DNA of 10,510 nt, from assembly GCA_021827805.1 (NCBI GenBank), contig JAKAUG010000095.1:1-10510 (forward strand). The letters are read 5' to 3'. Source of the stretch: Bacillota bacterium. Lineage in GTDB: Bacteria; Bacillota; Sulfobacillia; RBS10-35; JAJYVN01. A model generated the notes under the pieces. It searched no databases, was not told the DNA's origin, and saw only the letters and a program-made list of their open reading frames with translations. The translations under genes and the position numbers were made by a program. Within the stretch, counting starts at the first letter, position 1. Every line of letters starts with the position of its first letter. Of the stretch, positions 1-5,733 are shown one piece after another.

Positions 1-16
1 CCTGCATCCCTTCACC

Positions 17-2869
17 GTGCCCGCCTTCCCGGTCCTTCGCTCCTGGCTGCCCACCGTGCTCTTCGGGTCTCCCGGGCGGGGGATGGCCGTGTTGGAGACC
101 CACTCGTTGGGGGGCCTCTCCCCTGACCTGTGTCTGGGGGGCGATGCGCGCTTTGTGCGCAGTGTGGGCGCTCTGGCGCTGGCGGTCTGCGCGCGGGGCG
201 GCTTCGCCCCTGGGTTGGCCTCTGTTCGCCACGGCGTCGTGATGGCGGAATGGGTTTCTTCGGCGGATCCGCGGGTGCGGGAGGAACTGGCGCGCCTGGC
301 CGAGGGGATGCCCCCCAGCTGTCGGCAGGTGGCACCGCCGTCGGAGGACGCTGATCTTGAGGCCCTGTTGGGCCTCTGCGTCGATGTGGTGGTCCGCGCC
401 TGCCTGGAGGTTCGCCGGCACGCCCTGGGACGAACACTGCGCGCCAGCGATCCGGCCGAGCGGTGGCTGCTCAGCCTGCTGCATTCCGTGCCCCTGGCCC
501 TGCGGCCCGTCCGCGAACTGGAGGAGCAGATCCGTGGCTGGACCGCGGAGGGGGTGGAGGAGCCGGCTCCCCGGGTGCAGTTGGTGCTGCGGCTGGACGA
601 TCCGCTGGAGGTGGAACCCAGCGCGGATCCCGGTCCAGGGTCCTCCCAGCCGCGGGAGGACCGGCCCGAGGTGGTGGCCAGTTGCCCGCTCACGGTCCTG
701 GTCCAGACACTCGATGTCTCTGGAGTACCGGGCAGCCAGGTCCCCCTTGCTGAGCTGTTCGGGCCCAGGACCCCGGCAGGGCTCGCCAGGCTCCGCCAGC
801 CCGCGCTTGAGGCGCTGCGGGCCGCCGCCCGCGTCTTTGCTCCGCTCGCCGCCCTGGTGCGGGATCCGGCCCAACCCTTTCTGGGGCTCTCCGCGGAGGA
901 GGCGCTCACGTTCGCGGGTTCGCCCGCCCAGGCCCTGGCGTCTGACGGGATCGAGGTGCTGATGCCGGAGTGGTGGTCGGCGGCGCCGGCTGTGCCCACG
1001 GCCTGCCTGCGGGTGGGTCCCATCCGCACCGGTGCCGGTCGCGGCGCGCTGTCCCTGGATTCCCTCGCCGCGTTCCGCTGGGAGGTCGCCCTCGGCGGCG
1101 AGACCCTCTCCCCCGAGGAGTTCGAGACCCTGGTCCGCAGCCGCCAGCCGCTCGTCCGCCTGCGGTCGGGGTGGGTGCGGGTGGACCCGGGCGCCATGCG
1201 GGAGATGGCGACCCAGTGGGAGGAATCGGGTACTTCCGGCCAGCTCCCCGCCCTGGCGGCGCTGCGCCTGGCGCTTGAAGCGCAGGGGGCGGGCGCCGCG
1301 ACCAGGACATCGCCGGGTGCTCAGAGCGCGCGGGCCCCGCTGGATCTGGAGGTCTCTGGCGCCGTCGCCGCGTGGCTCGGGCGCCTTGGCGAGCTTCGGC
1401 GCCTGGAGCCGCTGCCCGAGCCGGACGGCTTCACGGGCAGTCTGCGTCCCTATCAGCGAAACGGCCTTGGATGGCTGGCCTTCTTGGCGGATCTCGGGTT
1501 GGGGGGCTGCCTGGCCGACGACATGGGTCTGGGGAAGACGGTGCAGATCCTGGCCCTGCTCCAGCACCGCAGGGTCCAGGGGCAGTCGGCGGGACCCTGC
1601 CTGCTGGTGTGCCCCACGTCGGTCCTGGGCAACTGGATGGCGGAGTTGCGACGGTTCACCCCCGGACTGACCGCGCACCTGCACTACGGGCAGGGGCGGC
1701 CGACGGGAGCCGCCCTGACGCACCTGGCGTCCCTCGCGGATGTCGTGCTCACCTCGTACTCGCTGTTGGTCCGCGACCGGGAGGATCTGGCGGCTGTGGA
1801 CTGGGACGGGGTGATCCTGGACGAGGCGCAGAACATCAAGACCGCCACGGCCCTGCAGGCCCAGGCGGCGCGTGATCTCCGGGCGCGCTGGCGCTTTGCC
1901 CTGACCGGTACCCCCGTCGAGAACCGCCTCCAGGACCTCTGGTCCATCTTCAGTTTTGCGCTGCCCGGGTACCTGGGCGGCGCACGTTCGTTCACGCGCT
2001 CCTATGCCACGCCGATCCACCAGGGCCAGGCCGCGGTCGCGGAGCGCCTGCGCGGCACCCTGGCGCCGTTCGTGCTGCGGCGCACCAAGCGAGACCCGGC
2101 TGTGGCCGCGGAACTGCCCACCAAGACCGAACTGCGGCAGGATTGCCCCCTCACGGCGGAGCAGGCGAGCCTCTACCAGGCGACCCTGCGGGAGTCCCTG
2201 GAGCGCATCTCCGGGACCGAGGGTATGGTGCGGCGGGCCGCCGTGCTCACGACGCTGCTCCGTCTCAAGCAGATCTGTGACCATCCGAGTCTGCTGCTGG
2301 GGGACCGGGGCCGGTTGGAGGGCCGCTCCGGCAAGCTCGACCGGCTTGAGGAGCTGTTGGACGACGTGGTGGCCGAGGGGGACCGGGCCCTGGTCTTCAC
2401 CCAGTTCGCCACGTGGGCCAGGCGCCTCCAGGCCCATCTGGCGGAACGCCTGGGCTGTCAGGTCCTCTGCCTGGACGGGTCGGTCCCGGGTGGGGCCAGG
2501 GCGGAGATGGTCCGCCAGTTCCAGGAGGGCGAGGGGCCAGGGGTCTTCGTCCTCTCCCTGCGCGCGGGCGGTACGGGTCTCAACCTGATGGCGGCGCGGC
2601 ACGTCTTCCACTACGATCGGTGGTGGAACCCGGCCGTCGAATCTCAGGCGACCGACCGCGCCTACCGCCTCGGCCAGACGCGCGGCGTCCTGGTCCACCG
2701 CCTGATCGCCCCTGGGACGCTGGAGGAGCGGATCGACGAGATCCTCAGCGGCAAGGCGCAGATCGCGGCACAGGTGGTTGGCGAAGGCGGCGAGGCCTGG
2801 CTGACCGAGATGGACACCGAGCAATTGCGGGGAATCCTCACCCTGCGCGCGGGCGCCTCTGGGGAGTGA
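17..2869 (+). CDS. Swi2/Snf2-family DEAD-like ATPase/helicase (YwqA-like), possibly 5'-partial
   Basis: ATP-dependent DNA translocase of the SNF2 group within superfamily 2; the cellular substrate of bacterial members is poorly defined, with a role in DNA repair or remodelling usually assumed. Residues 1 to about 460 form the variable N-terminal part typical of bacterial SNF2 proteins. The two RecA-like lobes follow. Visible motifs are: I DDMGLGKT (501-508, Walker lysine K507), Ia LLVCPTSVLGNW, II DEAQ (602-605), III LTGTP (629-633), the start of the second lobe ALVFTQF (791-797), V SLRAGGTGLNL (from 847), and VI QATDRAYRLGQ (877-887). All catalytic motifs are intact, so it should be an active ATPase. 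About 950 residues is normal for the family. GTG at 17 is the first start codon in the window, but it has no Shine-Dalgarno sequence and the frame is open back to base 2, so the true start may lie upstream. The next ORF lies 109 nt downstream. Confidence 0.93.
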   Translation: MPAFPVLRSWLPTVLFGSPGRGMAVLETHSLGGLSPDLCLGGDARFVRSVGALALAVCARGGFAPGLASVRHGVVMAEWVSSADPRVREELARLAEGMPPSCRQVAPPSEDADLEALLGLCVDVVVRACLEVRRHALGRTLRASDPAERWLLSLLHSVPLALRPVRELEEQIRGWTAEGVEEPAPRVQLVLRLDDPLEVEPSADPGPGSSQPREDRPEVVASCPLTVLVQTLDVSGVPGSQVPLAELFGPRTPAGLARLRQPALEALRAAARVFAPLAALVRDPAQPFLGLSAEEALTFAGSPAQALASDGIEVLMPEWWSAAPAVPTACLRVGPIRTGAGRGALSLDSLAAFRWEVALGGETLSPEEFETLVRSRQPLVRLRSGWVRVDPGAMREMATQWEESGTSGQLPALAALRLALEAQGAGAATRTSPGAQSARAPLDLEVSGAVAAWLGRLGELRRLEPLPEPDGFTGSLRPYQRNGLGWLAFLADLGLGGCLADDMGLGKTVQILALLQHRRVQGQSAGPCLLVCPTSVLGNWMAELRRFTPGLTAHLHYGQGRPTGAALTHLASLADVVLTSYSLLVRDREDLAAVDWDGVILDEAQNIKTATALQAQAARDLRARWRFALTGTPVENRLQDLWSIFSFALPGYLGGARSFTRSYATPIHQGQAAVAERLRGTLAPFVLRRTKRDPAVAAELPTKTELRQDCPLTAEQASLYQATLRESLERISGTEGMVRRAAVLTTLLRLKQICDHPSLLLGDRGRLEGRSGKLDRLEELLDDVVAEGDRALVFTQFATWARRLQAHLAERLGCQVLCLDGSVPGGARAEMVRQFQEGEGPGVFVLSLRAGGTGLNLMAARHVFHYDRWWNPAVESQATDRAYRLGQTRGVLVHRLIAPGTLEERIDEILSGKAQIAAQVVGEGGEAWLTEMDTEQLRGILTLRAGASGE

Positions 2870-2978
2870 GGGGACCCCTGCCTCGCCAGGCGGCGGCGGT
2901 GCCGGGCGGCGTCACGCGAGGACAGGGAGAGGGGGGGGCCCCACGGGGAGTGGCGGACGGGATCCGGGCGCGGAGGTC

Positions 2979-3428
2979 GTGCCCTCCGCATTCTGGGGCG
3001 AGACCTCTGACTTCCCGCCGGGTCTGGTCGCGTCCCGAGGGAACGCGTCCGTTGCCGCCGGGGCGGAGGGCGTGGACCTGCCGCCGGTGCTTTCCCGGCT
3101 CAGGGAGCCGTCCTGGTGGGGTGCCGACGTGCGCCTGCTGGACCTCCTGGTCGAGGTGTACCAGGTGGTCGGGGAGCGGTCCCGGGAGGCGCTCCGCGCG
3201 CTCCTGCCCCTGCGGAGCGGCGAGTCCCAGGAGGAGGCCCCCGAGACACCTCCAACGAGCCTGGAGCCCGAGGCGCGTGGGGGCGAAGGCGATGAACAGA
3301 CCGAGCCGAGCCTGCCGCCGCCGACCGCGCAGCCCCAGCAGGTGTCGGAGGCCGCGCGGCCCCTGCCCCTGGCGTTCCCCGGCCTGGAGGAGGTCGCCGA
3401 CGGGCTCCGCTCCCGCAGGCGGCGCTGA
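2979..3428 (+). CDS. Small unassigned protein, resembles the C-terminal tail of SWIM-zinc-finger partners of SNF2 ATPases
   Basis: I do not recognise this 149-residue protein with certainty. Codon third positions are strongly G/C and the frame looks coding. An FWGE motif near the N-terminus (residues 5-8) precedes a conserved-looking block, LREPSWWGADVRLLDLL, at about residues 42-58. The second half is low-complexity, rich in Pro, Glu and Gln, and ends in a basic RRRR. From family memory, SWIM-finger proteins encoded beside SNF2 genes end in a similar pattern: FW, then a short linker, then an LRRLG-PPFW-like box and a leucine-rich helix. The SWIM finger itself (CxC...CxH) is absent here. GTG 2979 is the only ATG/GTG start near the N-terminus. 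A GGAGG at 2972-2976 is only 2 nt away, which is too close to be ideal. The frame is open further upstream, past an 8-G run at 2931-2938, so a truncated or frameshifted gene is possible. Confidence 0.5.
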   Translation: MPSAFWGETSDFPPGLVASRGNASVAAGAEGVDLPPVLSRLREPSWWGADVRLLDLLVEVYQVVGERSREALRALLPLRSGESQEEAPETPPTSLEPEARGGEGDEQTEPSLPPPTAQPQQVSEAARPLPLAFPGLEEVADGLRSRRRR

Positions 3429-3463
3429 GCCGCGGGCGGACCGACCCTGGGAGGAAGACGGTG

Positions 3464-3470
3464 GGGGGGA
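3464..3470 (+). promoter_or_regulatory. Shine-Dalgarno sequence setting a TTG start
   Basis: A purine run GGGGGGA lies 6 nt before TTG 3477. An ATG at 3472 is in another reading frame and would not give the hydrolase. The TTG gives an N-terminus (MRVRWYGQSAF) that matches the first strand of the MBL fold, which supports this start. Confidence 0.6.
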
Positions 3471-3476
3471 CATGCA

Positions 3477-4160
3477 TTGCGGGTCCGCTGGTACGGGCAG
3501 TCGGCCTTCCGGCTCGTTTCCGCTTCCGAGGGCAGATGCGTGTGCATCGACCCGTTCGGTGTTCCCGGCCCTCAGATGGCCGCGCGCGGGATGCGCTTCG
3601 CTTACCCGCCGATCACGGATGTGACGGCGGACCTCGTGCTCATCACCCACGAGCACTTCGATCACAACGCCGCCGAGCGGGTGGGCGGGACGCCCCAGGT
3701 CATCCGCTCCACGGCGGGCACGCTCGAGACGCAACTCGGCCGGGTCACCGCCGTCGCATCCGAGCATGACCCCGTTGCGGGCACCCAGCGCGGGCCCAAC
3801 ACGATCTTCGCGTTCACCCTCGACGGGCTGCGCGTCTGCCACTTCGGAGACTTTGGCCAGCGGGAACTCCGCGCGGAGCAGGCCGAGGCCCTTGGGCGGG
3901 TCGACCTCCTCATGATCCCCGTGGGGGGCGGTCCCACCGCCGGGGCGGATCTCGCGGCCCAGATCGTGGAGCGCCTTCAGCCGCGCCTGGTCGTCCCGAT
4001 GCACTACCGCACCCCGGCGATCAGCTTCCTGGAACCCGCTGATGCGTTCCTGGCCAAATTCGCGCACGTGCACCGCTGTGAGCAGCCGGAGTTTGATACC
4101 GCGGCACTGCCCTCGTCGGGCGGCGCCCCGCTGATCGTGGTACCCGCCGTGCCGGTTTGA
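3477..4160 (+). CDS. Metallo-beta-lactamase-fold metal-dependent hydrolase (UPF0173/UlaG-like)
   Basis: Cytosolic two-metal hydrolase of the MBL superfamily; 227 residues, the normal length for the short single-domain UPF0173/UlaG-like group. The N-terminus MRVRWYGQSAF is the typical first beta strand, and IDPFG at about 24-28 follows. The metal-binding signature THEHFDH covers residues 57-63 (H58, H60, D62, H63). Further likely ligands are H97 in EHD, D125 in CHFGDFG and H176 in PMHYRT. No signal peptide or membrane segment is visible. The actual substrate cannot be told from sequence; relatives include lactonases, phosphodiesterase-like enzymes and many orphans. The start is a TTG chosen for the Shine-Dalgarno sequence and the fold boundary. 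It lies 48 nt after the preceding small ORF with no promoter seen between them, so the two may be co-transcribed. The gene ends just before a strong hairpin. Confidence 0.92.
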   Translation: MRVRWYGQSAFRLVSASEGRCVCIDPFGVPGPQMAARGMRFAYPPITDVTADLVLITHEHFDHNAAERVGGTPQVIRSTAGTLETQLGRVTAVASEHDPVAGTQRGPNTIFAFTLDGLRVCHFGDFGQRELRAEQAEALGRVDLLMIPVGGGPTAGADLAAQIVERLQPRLVVPMHYRTPAISFLEPADAFLAKFAHVHRCEQPEFDTAALPSSGGAPLIVVPAVPV

Positions 4161-4162
4161 GC

Positions 4163-4190
4163 GCAGGCGCCCCGCCGCCGGGGCGCCTGC
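4163..4190. terminator. Perfect 12-bp hairpin after the hydrolase gene, likely terminator
   Basis: GCAGGCGCCCCG (4163-4174) pairs perfectly with CGGGGCGCCTGC (4179-4190) around a 4-nt loop CCGC, starting 2 nt after the TGA stop. There is no T tract on either side, so it is not a textbook Rho-independent terminator. Its position just past a stop codon, between convergent genes, fits a terminator or a 3'-end-protecting structure. Confidence 0.55.
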
Positions 4191-4217
4191 ACTCGGCGGT
4201 GGGGTAGCGGAAGCTTG

Positions 4218-4307
4218 GGTCCCACCTTCGCCTGAGGTTGGGGGCCGCCACGATGTGCGCGTCGCCCGTCCAGCCACGGTGCCCGAAGCGGAAGCGGCTC
4301 GGGTGGC
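4218..4307. other. Two bulged inverted repeats in the convergent intergenic region
   Basis: Positions 4218-4246 form a hairpin of about 10 pairs: GGTCCCACCT against AGGTTGGGGGCC, with two single-base bulges (T4239 and G4244), one G-T pair and a 7-nt loop at 4228-4234. Positions 4273-4307 form a second one: GCCA (4273-4276) plus CCCGA (4282-4286) against TCGGG (4299-4303) plus TGGC (4304-4307), with a 5-nt bulge and a 12-nt loop. No protein gene is credible here. Such structures are easy to find in GC-rich DNA, so each alone is weak. They gain interest from the much stronger fold next to them. Confidence 0.3.
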
Positions 4308-4319
4308 GGCGGAGGTGAA

Positions 4320-4401
4320 GGCCGCGCCACGGCGCGGCACAACCCTCCGCCGTGCCGTGCCCATCGGACAAAACCTCTCGCCCGATGGCCGTGGCGCGGC
4401 C
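4320..4401 (+). ncRNA. Candidate structured RNA: compact three-way junction with two C-rich loops
   Basis: Three nested helices fit without gaps. P1 is GGCCGCGCCACGG (4320-4332) with CCGTGGCGCGGCC (4389-4401), 13 of 13 pairs. P2 is CGCGGCAC (4333-4340) with GTGCCGTG (4352-4359), 8 pairs including one G-U, with an 11-nt loop. P3 is CCATCGG (4361-4367) with CCGATGG (4382-4388), 7 of 7 pairs, with a 14-nt loop. The only unpaired junction base is C4360. Both loops contain AACCYYYCGC (4341-4350 and 4372-4381), including CUCC or CCUC, complementary to Shine-Dalgarno cores. C-rich double-loop sRNAs such as the actinobacterial 6C RNA are a loose analogue, not an identification. I see no promoter or U-rich terminator. 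The strand is inferred from the anti-Shine-Dalgarno character of the loops; the opposite strand would show purine-rich loops instead. The region could also be a non-transcribed palindromic element. Confidence 0.45.
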
Positions 4402-4455
4402 AGGCTCGACTGGTCCAGGCGGGGTTCCGTTCGACCCCCAGGTTCCCCTGACAGG

Positions 4456-4488
4456 CGGCAAGGTGCCGGGCGCGGCGCTGAGCGCGCC
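4456..4488 (-). terminator. Hairpin pair at the 3' end of the oxidoreductase gene
   Basis: Reading on the minus strand, a hairpin begins at the last base of the TAG stop: GGCGCG (4469-4474) against CGCGCC (4483-4488) with an 8-nt loop. A second one follows directly: CGGCA (4456-4460) against TGCCG (4464-4468) with a 3-nt loop. No U tract follows. They are plausible 3'-end structures for the minus-strand transcript, but not proven terminators. Confidence 0.35.
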
Positions 4489-5528
4489 TACAGGTCCGCC
4501 GGACGCACCATGCTGCCCGACCGACTGGCCAGAAGGCCTGCCTCCAGGATGCGCTGCGCGTCGAGCCCGATCTGCCAGCTCACCAGGCCGGCCGGCTCGA
4601 CGCCCCTGTCCAGGCAGTGCAGGAAGTACTCCGGCCCGTTGCGCTCGCCCTCGGGCAGGGGCGGCACCTGGACCGGTGCGCCCTGCCCGTGCTCCTGGTC
4701 CACGCGCAACAGCCGCCCGCCCTCGATGATCAGCCCCGCGCGGTGTCCCAGGATCTGCAGCCCGCCGGGCCGGTTGCCCGCCTGTGTCCAACAGGCCTCA
4801 GCCAGGGCAAAGGCGGTGGGATACTGCATCAGGATGATGGCGTTGTCCTCGACCGGGATGTCGGTCTTGACGAGCCGGCCCTTGACCGCCGTGACGCTGG
4901 TGGGCAGGCCGAGAACCAGCGCGGCCAGAGCGGAGCCATAGCAGCAGTAGTCGATCAGGGCGCCCGCCCCGTTCTGTTCCGCATCGTAGAGCCAGGACCA
5001 GAAGTACTGAGACATGCCCTCCTCGCGCGGCCCGCGGTGAGCCGCCCGGTAGCGCATCGTATAGAGGCTGCCGAGGCTGTCACCGCGGGCCAGGTCCAGC
5101 GCATGGCGGATGTTCGCATCCCACGCCACCGGCCAATTGCACATGACCGGCACGCGCTTTGCCGCCGCGGCGATACGGCGCGCCTGGGCCAGGTTGGCCG
5201 CCAGCGGCTTTTCCACCATCACAGGCACGCCGTGGGCCGCTGCCTGCTCGACCACATCCGCGGTGTCCCGGTTGGCTGTGCAGCAGAGGATGGCCTCGGG
5301 CCGAAGGCTCCAGAGGTCGTCCATGCGCGCCAGGGCGTGCTGGAAGCCCAGCTCGCGGCGGGCCCGCTCCGTGAGTGGGGCGTTGGGATCCACCGCCGCC
5401 ACGAGTTCGGCCCGACCGCTTGCGGCAAACTGCTCAAGGAGCTTCCAGACGTGATCGTGGACCAGACCGACGACCGCCACCCGCACCGCTGCCGCCAAAC
5501 TTGCTTCCCCCCGCAAGACCACAACCAT
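4488..5528 (-). CDS. Gfo/Idh/MocA-family NAD(P)-dependent oxidoreductase
   Basis: Probable sugar, inositol or other polyol dehydrogenase/reductase of the Gfo/Idh/MocA family; the substrate is not deducible. The 346-residue length is normal. The N-terminal Rossmann strand RVAVVGLVHDHVW (16-28) has GLVHDH in place of the classical GxGxxG. VEKPLA at 105-110 is the EKP motif, whose lysine K107 normally takes part in catalysis and cofactor binding. The C-terminal substrate domain follows. At 183-187 the usual DxGxH reads DYCCY, so the canonical catalytic His is a Tyr. The ATG at 5528 has no clear Shine-Dalgarno sequence. A TTG at 5498 (residue 11) sits 5 nt after GGGGGGAAG and gives MAAAVRVAVVGL, which fits the family better and may be the true start. 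The gene is divergent from rpoB and convergent with the hydrolase, so it is probably monocistronic in this window. Confidence 0.9.
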   Translation of the reverse strand: MVVVLRGEASLAAAVRVAVVGLVHDHVWKLLEQFAASGRAELVAAVDPNAPLTERARRELGFQHALARMDDLWSLRPEAILCCTANRDTADVVEQAAAHGVPVMVEKPLAANLAQARRIAAAAKRVPVMCNWPVAWDANIRHALDLARGDSLGSLYTMRYRAAHRGPREEGMSQYFWSWLYDAEQNGAGALIDYCCYGSALAALVLGLPTSVTAVKGRLVKTDIPVEDNAIILMQYPTAFALAEACWTQAGNRPGGLQILGHRAGLIIEGGRLLRVDQEHGQGAPVQVPPLPEGERNGPEYFLHCLDRGVEPAGLVSWQIGLDAQRILEAGLLASRSGSMVRPADL

Positions 5529-5552
5529 CGCCTGTCAGCGGGGTGTTCCTCG

Positions 5553-5581
5553 TTGACCTGCGACGTGTGGAAGCGTATCAT
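5553..5581 (+). promoter_or_regulatory. Sigma-A/sigma-70-type promoter for rpoBC
   Basis: TTGACC (5553-5558), a 17-nt spacer and TATCAT (5576-5581) match TTGACA/TATAAT at five of six positions each with optimal spacing. Transcription would start near 5588 and leave an rpoB leader of about 145 nt. The position between a divergent gene and rpoB fits a dedicated rpoBC promoter. Confidence 0.7.
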
Positions 5582-5633
5582 CCGAAGTTGCCCGTGCAAC
5601 CAGGGCTTGGTTCCGCCCAGCCCCATAGCCTTC

Positions 5634-5659
5634 GTCCGGCGGAGCTAGTTCGCCGCGAC
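5634..5659 (+). promoter_or_regulatory. Hairpin 1 in the rpoB leader
   Basis: GTC plus CGGCG (5634-5641) pairs with CGCCG (5651-5655) plus GAC (5657-5659), with one bulged C at 5656 and a 9-nt loop. It lies inside the predicted leader transcript. Function unknown; it may be incidental in GC-rich sequence. Confidence 0.3.
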
Positions 5660-5671
5660 CGACGCGCTCCC

Positions 5672-5702
5672 TGCAGGATCCCCGGTTGCTCCGGGGCCTG
5701 CA
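5672..5702 (+). promoter_or_regulatory. Hairpin 2 in the rpoB leader, just upstream of the ribosome binding site
   Basis: TGCAGG (5672-5677) and CCCCGG (5680-5685) pair with CCGGGG (5691-5696) and CCTGCA (5697-5702): 12 pairs with a 2-nt bulge (AT) and a 5-nt loop TTGCT. It ends 16 nt before the Shine-Dalgarno sequence and has no U tract, so it is more likely a leader stabiliser or regulatory structure than a terminator. Confidence 0.4.
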
Positions 5703-5718
5703 TTGCGCAGATCCCGCC

Positions 5719-5728
5719 GAGGGGTGAT
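5719..5728 (+). promoter_or_regulatory. Shine-Dalgarno sequence of rpoB, extended
   Basis: GAGGGGTGAT closely resembles the full anti-16S complement (GGAGGTGAT). It ends 5 nt before TTG 5734 and 11 nt before ATG 5740. An in-frame TGA at 5725-5727 excludes any earlier start, so rpoB starts at 5734 (favoured by spacing) or 5740. Confidence 0.7.
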
Positions 5729-5733
5729 GGTGT

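Noticed and set aside
2413..3624. Plus-strand open frame overlapping the SNF2 end and the small ORF
   Set aside because: Gly/Pro/Arg-rich out-of-frame shadow overlapping three better-supported genes.
2838..4364. Minus-strand open frame of about 508 codons across the small ORF and the hydrolase
   Set aside because: Shadow of GC-biased plus-strand coding sequence; it crosses several genes, is low in complexity and has no family features.
4320..4401. Small transposable element (MITE) with 13-bp terminal inverted repeats
   Set aside because: No matching target-site duplication flanks the repeats, and the interior forms two hairpins that abut the outer stem, which suits an RNA junction better.
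4402..4442. tRNA-like T-arm (GTTCGACC near 4430)
   Set aside because: The flanking bases do not form a 5-bp T stem around that loop, and no anticodon or acceptor arms fit.
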